A stretch of DNA of 6,447 nucleotides from Bacillota bacterium (GTDB taxonomy: Bacteria; Bacillota_B; Desulfitobacteriia; Desulfitobacteriales; Desulfitobacteriaceae): the NCBI GenBank assembly GCA_021779415.1, contig JAJYAS010000210.1, forward strand, positions 1 through 6,447. Reading direction: 5' to 3'. Position 1 is the stretch's first letter. Each line of letters starts with the position of its first letter. Under the pieces are notes generated by a model. It was not told the origin of the DNA. It worked only from the letters and a program-made list of their open reading frames with translations, and searched no databases. Both the position numbers and the translations under genes were made by a program. Below, in pieces: positions 1-5,200 of this stretch.

Positions 1-1
1 C

Positions 2-199
2 AGTGATGATTCAATAGATTTCAGCCTTCCAAAAGCGAAGCGCATGAACCTTCAAACTCGTGTTGTGTGGGAGAAAACGGCGAATCTTCCGGTTCGAGCA
101 GGAGAACGAGTAGGACGGTTAGAAGTTTGGTTAGGGGACCAAAAATATTACAGTGTTCCTTTACACAGTGAACGTAAAGGAATGTTAAAGGGGAGTTGA
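2..199 (+). CDS. dacF: D-alanyl-D-alanine carboxypeptidase (DacF/PBP5 type), 3' end only
   Basis: The window opens inside this gene; 65 C-terminal codons are visible before the TGA at 197-199. Members of the family (peptidase S11) remove the terminal D-Ala from peptidoglycan pentapeptide stems on the outside of the cell membrane. The visible part resembles the small beta-rich C-terminal domain of PBP5-type enzymes: a segment reading VVWEKTANLPVRAGERVG, then LEVWLGD and a final VPLHSE strand. The catalytic SxxK, SxN and KTG motifs would lie upstream and cannot be seen. The protein stops about ten residues after the last domain strand, so the amphipathic membrane-anchor helix usual at the C-terminus of PBP5 is not present. 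The next gene begins 5 bases after the stop and its ribosome binding site lies inside this gene, implying co-transcription. Family is fairly sure; the choice of dacF over other dac paralogues is inference from sporulation context. Confidence 0.75.
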   Translation, partial: SDDSIDFSLPKAKRMNLQTRVVWEKTANLPVRAGERVGRLEVWLGDQKYYSVPLHSERKGMLKGS

Positions 200-204
200 A
201 TTGA

Positions 205-1476
205 TTGTATCAAAAAACGGTATTGCCCAATGGAGTTAGAATTATTACGGAAGAGATTGAACATGTTCGCTCGATAGCCTTTGGCTTATGGGTGGGTGCA
301 GGTTCTCGGGATGAACGTGAAGGCTTTGAGGGGATTTCGCACTTTATGGAGCACATGTTTTTTAAAGGTACGGAGCATCGAAGTGCACGGGACTTAGCAG
401 AATCCCTTGAAGCAGTCGGCGGCCAACTCAATGCTTTTACTACGAAAGAATATACTTGCTACTATGCTAAAGTCCTAGATGAGGATCTTGATCTTGCTAT
501 TGATGTCTTAAGTGATATGTTTTTTTACTCGCTTTTCGACGCAAAGGAAATCGAGAAAGAAAAGAATGTGGTTATTGAAGAGATTAAGATGTATGAGGAT
601 TCACCCGATGAATTGATCCACGACGTTTTTTCCGAATGTGTCTGGAAGGATCATCCCTTGGGAAAGCCGATCCTAGGCACTGAGGAGAGCATCCGGTCCT
701 TAAATCGGGATAAAATTATGACGTTTCTCTCTGAACACTATGCCCCAGATAATCTCGTGGTAGCGGTGGCGGGGAAAATCAAGCATGAGGATATTGTAGA
801 AAAACTATCCAACCAATTTGGTGTTTTTGAGCGAGGAGGTCGCAGGGTTTTAGAAGAAACACCGACTGGGCAGACAGTAGAACGTTATCAACATAAAGAG
901 ACAGAACAGATGCACATCCTGCTCGGTGTACCCGGCCTGGGTCAAGATGACGAGGATATCTATGCCATGCATATTTTTAACAATATTATTGGTGGCGGTT
1001 TGAGTTCTAGATTGTTCCAGCAGATACGGGAGCAGCGTGGCTTAGCCTATTCTGTCTATTCTTATCACTCCACTTATGTGGATACGGGTTTATTTGGGAT
1101 TTACGCAGGAACGAGTCCCAAGAACACGAAGGAAGTTATTGAATGTATTCTCCAAGAACTTAAGGAAATTAAGCAAAAGGGAATTTCTGCAAGTGAACTG
1201 GAGAGAACTAAAGCACAAATCAAAGGTGGTCTATATCTTGGGCTCGAGTCTGTAAGTAGTCGGATGAGTCGTTTGGGCAAGACAGAACTGACGTATAATC
1301 GCGTGCTTGCCCCAGAGGAAGTTGTGGAAAAGCTGGAAAAGGTGACCCAGGAGGATGTTTTGCGGGTCATCGGGCGGCTTTGGCAAAAGGATAAAATTAG
1401 TATCATGACCTTGGGCCCATCCGGACATGAAGTAGTCTTAGCGGATTTGTTGAAACAAGCAGGTTGGGACGAGTAA
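205..1476 (+). CDS. mlpA: M16 family zinc peptidase (MlpA/YmxG-like processing protease)
   Basis: This 423-residue protein is a complete single-chain M16B peptidase (family usual length about 410-430), presumed cytoplasmic because no signal peptide or membrane segment is visible. The inverted zinc motif HxxEH is at residues 46-50 (H46, E49 catalytic, H50). The third zinc ligand is E125 or E126 in the segment NVVIEEIKMYED. The second, non-catalytic half carries the family signature IGGGLSSRLFQ followed by REQRGLAYSV (about residues 261-284), whose Arg and Tyr typically help substrate binding. The start is TTG at 205, chosen because the codon directly before it is a stop (TGA 202-204) and because AAAGGGGAG at 187-195 sits 9 bases upstream. 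In B. subtilis the homologue mlpA lies next to ymxH and upstream of the dipicolinate synthase operon, matching this context. Physiological substrates are not certain for this family. Confidence 0.93.
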   Translation: MYQKTVLPNGVRIITEEIEHVRSIAFGLWVGAGSRDEREGFEGISHFMEHMFFKGTEHRSARDLAESLEAVGGQLNAFTTKEYTCYYAKVLDEDLDLAIDVLSDMFFYSLFDAKEIEKEKNVVIEEIKMYEDSPDELIHDVFSECVWKDHPLGKPILGTEESIRSLNRDKIMTFLSEHYAPDNLVVAVAGKIKHEDIVEKLSNQFGVFERGGRRVLEETPTGQTVERYQHKETEQMHILLGVPGLGQDDEDIYAMHIFNNIIGGGLSSRLFQQIREQRGLAYSVYSYHSTYVDTGLFGIYAGTSPKNTKEVIECILQELKEIKQKGISASELERTKAQIKGGLYLGLESVSSRMSRLGKTELTYNRVLAPEEVVEKLEKVTQEDVLRVIGRLWQKDKISIMTLGPSGHEVVLADLLKQAGWDE

Positions 1477-1482
1477 CGTTGC

Positions 1483-1524
1483 GGTTCGTAGTATGTGGTT
1501 AGTAGTTCGAATATCGCTTTCGAA
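1483..1524 (+). repeat. Short imperfect direct repeat and paired TTCGAA palindromes upstream of dut
   Basis: The 65-base gap between mlpA and dut contains GGTTCGTAGT (1483-1492) and GGTTAGTAGT (1497-1506), a 9-of-10 direct repeat with a 14-base period. It then has two copies of the palindrome TTCGAA (1506-1511 and 1519-1524), which can pair with each other across a 7-base loop. No U-tract follows, so this is not a classical terminator. It may be a weak mRNA structure just ahead of the dut ribosome binding site, or chance. Confidence 0.3.
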
Positions 1525-1527
1525 GGC

Positions 1528-1534
1528 GAGGAGG
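1528..1534 (+). promoter_or_regulatory. Ribosome binding site that decides the dut start
   Basis: GAGGAGG lies 7 bases before GTG at 1542 but only 4 bases before the in-frame TTG at 1539. The spacing favours GTG as the start codon. Confidence 0.6.
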
Positions 1535-1541
1535 ATACTTG

Positions 1542-1988
1542 GTGTCAGAGCCGATCAGAGTAAAGATTAAAAGATTAAGTTCCCTAGCGCTTCCGGCCTA
1601 TGCAACAGAGGCCTCGGCAGGAGTCGACCTACGCGCAGATCTTAAGGAACCGATGACGGTCAATCCTGGAGAGAATGTCAAGGTTCCTACGGGTTTGGCA
1701 ATCGAACTTCCCAATCAGTATGTGGTCGCCCTTGTCTTTGCCCGCAGCGGATTAGCGAACCGTTATGGCATAGGGTTAACGAATGGCGTGGGCGTGATCG
1801 ATTCCGATTATCGGGGAGAAATTCAAGTGTTAATGCAAAACCTTGGAACTCAAGCGGTCAGCATTAATCCTGGAGATCGAATCGCCCAAATGGTTTTTAT
1901 GCCAGTTTTCCAAGCGTTATTTGAAGAAGTCTCAGAACTTCAGGAGACGCCTCGAGGATCAGGAGGGTTTGGTTCGACCGGAATTTGA
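1542..1988 (+). CDS. dut: Deoxyuridine 5'-triphosphate nucleotidohydrolase (dUTPase)
   Basis: The enzyme hydrolyses dUTP to dUMP and pyrophosphate, keeping uracil out of DNA and supplying dUMP for thymidylate synthesis. All five motifs of the homotrimeric dUTPase family are present in the 148-residue product. Motif 1 is ASAGVDLRAD (24-33); motif 2 is ARSGLANRYG (67-76). Motif 3 is GVGVIDSDYRGE (82-93), with the expected catalytic Asp at 87 and the uracil-selecting Tyr at 90. Motif 4 is PGDRIAQMVF (110-119) and the glycine-rich C-terminal lid RGSGGFGSTG (138-147) is motif 5. Length and motifs indicate an intact cellular enzyme. GTG at 1542 is preferred over TTG at 1539 because of ribosome binding site spacing. 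Dut genes are often phage-borne, but no phage gene is seen here and the surroundings are housekeeping and sporulation genes. Confidence 0.96.
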   Translation: MSEPIRVKIKRLSSLALPAYATEASAGVDLRADLKEPMTVNPGENVKVPTGLAIELPNQYVVALVFARSGLANRYGIGLTNGVGVIDSDYRGEIQVLMQNLGTQAVSINPGDRIAQMVFMPVFQALFEEVSELQETPRGSGGFGSTGI

Positions 1989-2018
1989 TTCTCTTTGTTC
2001 TAGGATAGTTTGTCTCTT

Positions 2019-2026
2019 CATACAAT
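2019..2026 (+). promoter_or_regulatory. Possible sigma-E -10 element (CATACAAT) upstream of the small membrane gene
   Basis: CATACAAT matches the B. subtilis sigma-E -10 consensus CATACAnT exactly and lies 29 bases before the proposed ATG at 2048. A sigma-E promoter would fit a mother-cell sporulation role for the downstream ymxH-family gene. Against it, the sequence 14-15 bases upstream (around 1997-2004) does not resemble the expected ATATT -35 element. Only half of the promoter is therefore supported. Confidence 0.25.
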
Positions 2027-2038
2027 CCCCTTAAGGGG
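2027..2038 (+). repeat. Perfect 12-base palindrome overlapping the ribosome binding site of the small membrane gene
   Basis: CCCCTTAAGGGG is a perfect palindrome, able to fold as a 4-bp G-C stem with a TTAA loop. Its 3' half is part of the G-rich ribosome binding site (about 2034-2042) of the gene starting at 2048. Folding would mask that site. It is too short and lacks a U-tract for a terminator. Confidence 0.4.
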
Positions 2039-2047
2039 GGAGTGACG

Positions 2048-2350
2048 ATGCAAGCCCTGGGGGTTACGGTTTTGATCTTGGGTGTTGTTATTTCAGTCCG
2101 TGAACGAAGATATTTAATGATGTGGCGCTCTCGGCCTGCACCAAATCCATTGGCGACGGCGTTAAGTCAATTGGTGGGCACGGCAGGGGGAATTTATCTC
2201 TCGCTGGAGCTGTTGTTCTCCTTCCTGAAAATACCGGAAAATTGGTGGAGCCAAGCGGAATTTTTCGTTGAACCACTTGCGGTCATTTCCTTGTTGTTAG
2301 CCATTGTTCAACCCTTTGGATTGAGAGTTTGGCTGAAAGTACGGAAGTAG
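2048..2350 (+). CDS. Small hypothetical membrane protein (100 aa)
   Basis: I do not recognise this protein and assign no function. It has about three hydrophobic segments: residues 2-17 (QALGVTVLILGVVISV), about 42-60 (from LVGTAGGIYLSLELL), and about 74-92 (from VEPLAVISLLLAIV). Between the first two lies a basic stretch with RERR (18-21) and RSRPAP (27-32). It ends in a basic tail, RVWLKVRK. The pattern suggests a small multi-spanning inner-membrane protein with positively charged loops on the cytoplasmic side. ATG at 2048 is chosen because the G-rich ribosome binding site AGGGGGGAG (2034-2042) ends 5 bases before it; GTG at 2042 lies in frame but within that site. It lies 59 bases after dut and 13 bases before the ymxH-like gene, so it is probably co-transcribed with ymxH. 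Good ribosome binding sites and tight packing support a real gene. Confidence 0.75.
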   Translation: MQALGVTVLILGVVISVRERRYLMMWRSRPAPNPLATALSQLVGTAGGIYLSLELLFSFLKIPENWWSQAEFFVEPLAVISLLLAIVQPFGLRVWLKVRK

Positions 2351-2363
2351 GGGAGGGGATAGG

Positions 2364-2633
2364 ATGCTTTTAAGTGATCTCGCTGGTAAAGAAATCATTA
2401 ATCTGTATGATGGAGCTAAGCTAGGTTTGGTGGGCGATGCCGATCTCGATATTTCTCTAAACGGATCGGTTGAAGCGATCATTCTTACCTCTCGCGGAGG
2501 GTTCTCGGGCTTTTGGGGTTCAAAAGGAGATCGGGAAAGGGATATATTGGTGATACCCTGGCAAACCATCAAAAAAGTAGGTTCTGAGGTTATTATCATT
2601 GATTTACATAGTAAATCTGAGCAAATACGTTAA
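2364..2633 (+). CDS. ymxH: YlmC/YmxH family sporulation protein, PRC-barrel domain
   Basis: This 89-residue protein has the hallmarks of the YlmC/YmxH family: an opening LLSDLAGKEIINLYDGAKLG, then GDADLDISLNG, EAIILTSRGG and a final VIPWQTIKKVGSEVIIID. The whole protein is essentially one PRC-barrel-like beta domain, with no signal peptide or membrane segment. The family is conserved in endospore formers and annotated as sporulation-related, but its molecular job is not established. The ATG at 2364 has GGAGGGG at 2352-2358, spaced 5 bases. In B. subtilis ymxH sits directly between mlpA and the dipicolinate synthase genes, so the symbol is chosen partly on synteny; ylmC is the alternative paralogue name. 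The gene ends just before the dapB promoter and hairpin and is probably last in its transcript. Confidence 0.88.
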   Translation: MLLSDLAGKEIINLYDGAKLGLVGDADLDISLNGSVEAIILTSRGGFSGFWGSKGDRERDILVIPWQTIKKVGSEVIIIDLHSKSEQIR

Positions 2634-2641
2634 TATTTTAT

Positions 2642-2670
2642 TTGACAGAGACCGAGATAATCAATAAAAT
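2642..2670 (+). promoter_or_regulatory. Strong sigma-A-type promoter for dapB
   Basis: A perfect -35 box TTGACA (2642-2647), an optimal 17-base spacer and TAAAAT (2665-2670, one mismatch from TATAAT) form a near-consensus housekeeping promoter in the gap between ymxH and dapB. The start of transcription is expected near 2676-2678, giving a leader of about 67 bases before the dapB start at 2744. The TTG of the -35 box is also in frame with dapB but has no ribosome binding site and should not be taken as its start codon. Confidence 0.8.
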
Positions 2671-2685
2671 GAGTGGAAAAGCTGT

Positions 2686-2716
2686 AACCCCGCATTGCAT
2701 TTGCAACGGGGTTTTT
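2686..2716 (+). terminator. Rho-independent terminator or attenuator in the dapB leader
   Basis: AACCCCG (2686-2692) pairs with CGGGGTT (2707-2713). Inside it, after a CA bulge, TTGC (2695-2698) pairs with GCAA (2703-2706) around an ATTT loop. The run TTTTT (2712-2716) completes a typical intrinsic terminator. It would end transcripts arriving from mlpA-dut-ymxH. However, it lies downstream of the promoter at 2642-2670, about 10 bases after the expected transcription start, so dapB transcripts must also pass it. It may therefore act as an attenuator, or may be inefficient on such a short nascent RNA. Confidence 0.75.
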
Positions 2717-2729
2717 GCCTTATCATCGC

Positions 2730-2735
2730 AGGAGG
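2730..2735 (+). promoter_or_regulatory. Ribosome binding site that decides the dapB start
   Basis: AGGAGG is placed 8 bases before TTG at 2744, giving a product that begins MKKIRVFVAGASGKMG as expected for DapB. The adjacent GGGGTT (2734-2739) is complementary to AACCCC (2686-2691) of the upstream hairpin. Confidence 0.75.
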
Positions 2736-2743
2736 GGTTCTAT

Positions 2744-3547
2744 TTGAAGAAAATTCGGGTTTTTGTAGCCGGAGCAAGTGGCAAAATGGGTCAGGAAGTG
2801 ATCCGTTCACTTATACAACAAGATGATCTTCTATTGGTGGGGGCTTCAGATACTCGACATCAAGGGATGGACGTGGGTTTTGTTGTTGGCGCAGCGAGAG
2901 TTGGTATCGATATAACGGGCCCCTTGGATCTTGAAATCCTGCGTGAAGTGCGTGCTGACGTTTTAGTGGATTTTACGAATCCTCAATCGGTCTTGAAAAA
3001 TTCTAAAACGGCAATTATGGCCGGAGTCGTGCCAGTTGTTGGAACAACTGGATTAGGCGAAGCTGAGATTGATGAAGTTCGTGCTCTGGTTGCTAAGGAA
3101 CATATTGGCGCGTTCTTTGCACCGAATTTCTCGATTGGAGCCATTTTAATGATGCGTTTTGCTAAGGAAGCGTCAAAATACTTTCCTCATGTGGATATTA
3201 TTGAACTGCACCATGATCAAAAACTGGATGCTCCATCTGGGACTGCTTTAAAAACGGCAGAAGGGATTTTGGAAGTCCGTGGGCCTATGGTTCAGGGACA
3301 TCCGAACGAATATGAGAAACTTGCGGGAGCGCGGGGTGCGGATCTGGGGGGAATTCATATTCACTCTGTGCGTTTACCGGGTTTGATTGCCCACCAAGAA
3401 GTATTATTCGGTGGTTTAGGCCAAGCGCTGACAATTAGGCATGATGCTTTTTCACGAGAAACTTATATGCCAGGGGTTATGTTAGCAATACGTAAGGCTT
3501 TTGAATTGACGGATTTAGTAATAGGACTTGAGAATTTCCTTGATTAG
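2744..3547 (+). CDS. dapB: 4-hydroxy-tetrahydrodipicolinate reductase
   Basis: DapB reduces the DapA product (hydroxy-tetrahydrodipicolinate) to tetrahydrodipicolinate with NAD(P)H in the cytoplasm, the step committing it to diaminopimelate, peptidoglycan and lysine. The 267-residue product has the usual family length. Residues 6-16 carry the Rossmann nucleotide-binding loop GASGKMG. DFTNP (76-80), VVGTTG (98-103) and APNFSIGA (126-133) are family blocks. The signature HHDQKLDAPSGTA (156-168) contains the catalytic His156 and Lys160. IHSVRLPGLIAHQEV (206-220) follows, with the HDAFSRETYMPGV segment near the C-terminus. TTG at 2744 is chosen because AGGAGG lies 8 bases upstream and the protein then starts at the Rossmann strand; reading further upstream in frame adds 34 codons derived from promoter and terminator sequence. 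Placement beside dpaA is notable because both enzymes draw on the same precursor. Confidence 0.96.
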   Translation: MKKIRVFVAGASGKMGQEVIRSLIQQDDLLLVGASDTRHQGMDVGFVVGAARVGIDITGPLDLEILREVRADVLVDFTNPQSVLKNSKTAIMAGVVPVVGTTGLGEAEIDEVRALVAKEHIGAFFAPNFSIGAILMMRFAKEASKYFPHVDIIELHHDQKLDAPSGTALKTAEGILEVRGPMVQGHPNEYEKLAGARGADLGGIHIHSVRLPGLIAHQEVLFGGLGQALTIRHDAFSRETYMPGVMLAIRKAFELTDLVIGLENFLD

Positions 3548-3562
3548 GTAATGATCCTGCGT

Positions 3563-3591
3563 AACAGCAGCCCGTATGACCTCATATAATG
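3563..3591 (+). promoter_or_regulatory. Candidate dpaAB promoter: sigma-K-like, overlapping a TATAAT box
   Basis: AACA (3563-3566), a 16-base spacer and CATATAATG (3583-3591) resemble the sigma-K consensus (mACm, 16-17 bases, CATAnnnTA; the last base differs). In B. subtilis the dipicolinate synthase operon is transcribed by sigma-K in the mother cell, which supports this reading. The same bases also contain a perfect sigma-A -10 box TATAAT (3585-3590) with GTAACA (3561-3566, 4 of 6) at 18 bases spacing. The sequence alone cannot choose between the two. The expected transcript start is about 35 bases before the dpaA ATG. Confidence 0.5.
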
Positions 3592-3632
3592 GATAGTAGT
3601 CAATGGGACACTGTCTCAAAGGGGGCATAAAG

Positions 3633-4544
3633 ATGAGTGCGGGTTTGAAAGGAATTCGTTTGGCAGTCATAGGAGGGGATGAGCGGGAGCTATATTTGAT
3701 TCCCGAACTGCAAAAACAGGGAGCCTACATAGTTGGGGTTGGATTTGAAACTGCTGCTCCTATTGGGGGATTGACACTGGTTCCATCGCTGCTGGATGCA
3801 GTCGACCAAGTGGATGTGTTGATTTTCCCGATGTTCGGCACGGATGAACGTGGGGTTGTGAAAGCAAAATACTCTGCTTCACCCATTGTGCTCAACAAAG
3901 AAATACTTCAAGCTATACCGTCGCGGGTTCCACTGCTCATAGGATTTGCGCGACCGGCTTTGAAGTCAGCAGCGGAGAAGATGGGACTTCAATTGATTGA
4001 AACCGTCAAGTTCGATGAAATTACGATCCTCAATTCCATACCTTCGGCCGAGGGAGCCGTTCAAATGGCTATGGAGGCCACAAACATCACGATTCATGGC
4101 AGCGAAAGCATGGTCTTAGGTTTAGGCCGTTTCGGTTGGACTCTGGCTCGCCTGTTGCAAGGTATGGGCGCACATGTGACAGGAGTTGCCCGTAAGGCCG
4201 CGGACTTAGCACGTGCTGTTGAAATGGGATTTCATCCTGTGCATTTTTCGGATCTGGAGGATGAGATTGGTCGTGCGGAGATCATCTTTAATACCGTACC
4301 TCATCTCATACTAGATCGTGTGATGTTAGAAAAGGTGGCGCGGGATGCAGTAATTGTGGATTTGGCCTCAATCCCAGGAGGAACAGATTTTGAATACGCA
4401 CAAATGTTGGGCATTAAAGCTCTCCTGGCTCCGGGTCTCCCAGGTATTGTAGCTCCCAAAACAGCTGGCCGAATTCTTGCTCAAATTTATCCGCAACTTA
4501 TTCTTCGTCACTTGACCACAATGAATGCCACGGTCGAGTCTTAA
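3633..4544 (+). CDS. dpaA: Dipicolinate synthase subunit A (SpoVFA)
   Basis: With DpaB this subunit makes dipicolinic acid (DPA) by dehydrogenating the DapA product in the mother cell; DPA is then loaded with calcium into the spore core and underlies heat resistance. The 303-residue product is close to the roughly 300 residues of B. subtilis SpoVFA. It has an N-terminal alpha/beta domain (about 1-140), starting with IRLAVIGGDERELYLIPEL and containing DVLIFPMFGTDERG. A C-terminal Rossmann NAD(P)-binding domain carries the loop GLGRFG at 163-168. FNTVPHLIL (219-227) and PGLPGIVAPKTAGRIL (267-282) are further family blocks. ATG at 3633 has AAAGGGGG (3618-3625) 7 bases upstream; an in-frame ATG at 3603 has no ribosome binding site. 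The gene is followed after 18 bases by dpaB, forming a two-gene unit. Confidence 0.95.
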   Translation: MSAGLKGIRLAVIGGDERELYLIPELQKQGAYIVGVGFETAAPIGGLTLVPSLLDAVDQVDVLIFPMFGTDERGVVKAKYSASPIVLNKEILQAIPSRVPLLIGFARPALKSAAEKMGLQLIETVKFDEITILNSIPSAEGAVQMAMEATNITIHGSESMVLGLGRFGWTLARLLQGMGAHVTGVARKAADLARAVEMGFHPVHFSDLEDEIGRAEIIFNTVPHLILDRVMLEKVARDAVIVDLASIPGGTDFEYAQMLGIKALLAPGLPGIVAPKTAGRILAQIYPQLILRHLTTMNATVES

Positions 4545-4562
4545 GAGTGGAGGTGCGAAGAG

Positions 4563-5150
4563 ATGAAGTTTGACGGGTTAAAAATTGGGTTTGCATTTAC
4601 AGGATCACACTGTATGTTAGGCGAAGTTGTAAAGGTCATGAAACGATTAGTCGATGAAGGGGCCGAGGTGACGCCGATTATCTCTTATTCCGTTGAAACC
4701 ATGGACACACGGTTTGGAAAAGCAGAGGACTGGAAGAATCAGTTTCAAGAAATAACGCATAAGGAGCTGATTCATACTATTCCAGGCGCTGAGCCGATTG
4801 GACCTAAGGGGATGTTTGATTGTGTGGTTATTGCTCCGTGTACCGGAAACACCCTAGCAAAACTAGCCAACGGAATTACAGATACCCCGGTACTGATGGC
4901 GGCAAAATCCCACCTTCGCAATCATAGACCCGTTGTTTTAGCGATTTCGACGAATGATGGGCTGGGGTTAAATGCTCGCAATATTGGAACCTTACTCATT
5001 ACAAAAAATCTTTACTTGGTACCGTTTGGTCAAGATAATCCAGTCGTTAAAGCGAATTCTTTAGTGGCTCATATGGATAAAGTTCCGGAAACGATTCTCA
5101 TGGCATGTGACGGAAAACAAATTCAACCGGTGCTTTTGGATTATCGCTAA
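4563..5150 (+). CDS. dpaB: Dipicolinate synthase subunit B (SpoVFB), flavoprotein-like
   Basis: This is the second subunit of dipicolinate synthase, required with DpaA for DPA production during sporulation. The 195-residue protein has the fold of the flavoprotein/decarboxylase superfamily: an N-terminal strand-loop KIGFAFTGSHCM (7-18), the block DCVVIAPCTGNTLAKLANGI (86-105) and TPVLMAAKSHLRN (108-120). It continues with VVLAISTNDGLGLNARNIGTL, typical of SpoVFB rather than of other flavoprotein decarboxylases. Whether flavin is bound cannot be told from the sequence. No signal peptide or membrane segment is seen. The ATG at 4563 has TGGAGGTG (4548-4555) 7 bases upstream, and only 18 bases separate it from dpaA, so translation from the same mRNA is expected. 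Full length and intact. Confidence 0.95.
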   Translation: MKFDGLKIGFAFTGSHCMLGEVVKVMKRLVDEGAEVTPIISYSVETMDTRFGKAEDWKNQFQEITHKELIHTIPGAEPIGPKGMFDCVVIAPCTGNTLAKLANGITDTPVLMAAKSHLRNHRPVVLAISTNDGLGLNARNIGTLLITKNLYLVPFGQDNPVVKANSLVAHMDKVPETILMACDGKQIQPVLLDYR

Positions 5151-5173
5151 AGTAGTAATCGCCTAATGATAAA

Positions 5174-5200
5174 GGTGCCTTGCCTTATCGGCAGGGCACC
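5174..5200 (+). terminator. Stable hairpin between dpaB and asd, without a U-tract
   Basis: GGTGCCTTGCC (5174-5184) pairs with GGCAGGGCACC (5190-5200) over 11 positions with a single G-U wobble and a TTATC loop. It starts 23 bases after the dpaB stop. The following bases are CTTAAAACAA, so the run of U expected for an intrinsic terminator is missing. On the opposite strand the downstream sequence has only a short TTT. It could be a weak terminator, a 3'-end stabiliser for a processed dpaAB message, or a pause site that allows read-through into asd. Confidence 0.5.

Noticed and set aside
1539..1541. TTG at 1539 as the dut start
   Set aside because: It is only 4 bases from GAGGAGG; GTG at 1542 has better spacing. 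The difference is a single residue, so this is a preference only.
1542..1988. Phage origin for dut
   Set aside because: No phage gene, integrase, attachment site or composition change is visible nearby, and the flanks are conserved core genes.
2671..2743. Lysine riboswitch or T-box in the dapB leader
   Set aside because: The leader is only about 67 bases, far too short for the roughly 170-base lysine aptamer, and has no T-box-like motif. Only the terminator hairpin is supported.
3603..3632. ATG at 3603 as the dpaA start
   Set aside because: No ribosome binding site precedes it, while ATG 3633 has AAAGGGGG 7 bases upstream and gives the expected family length.
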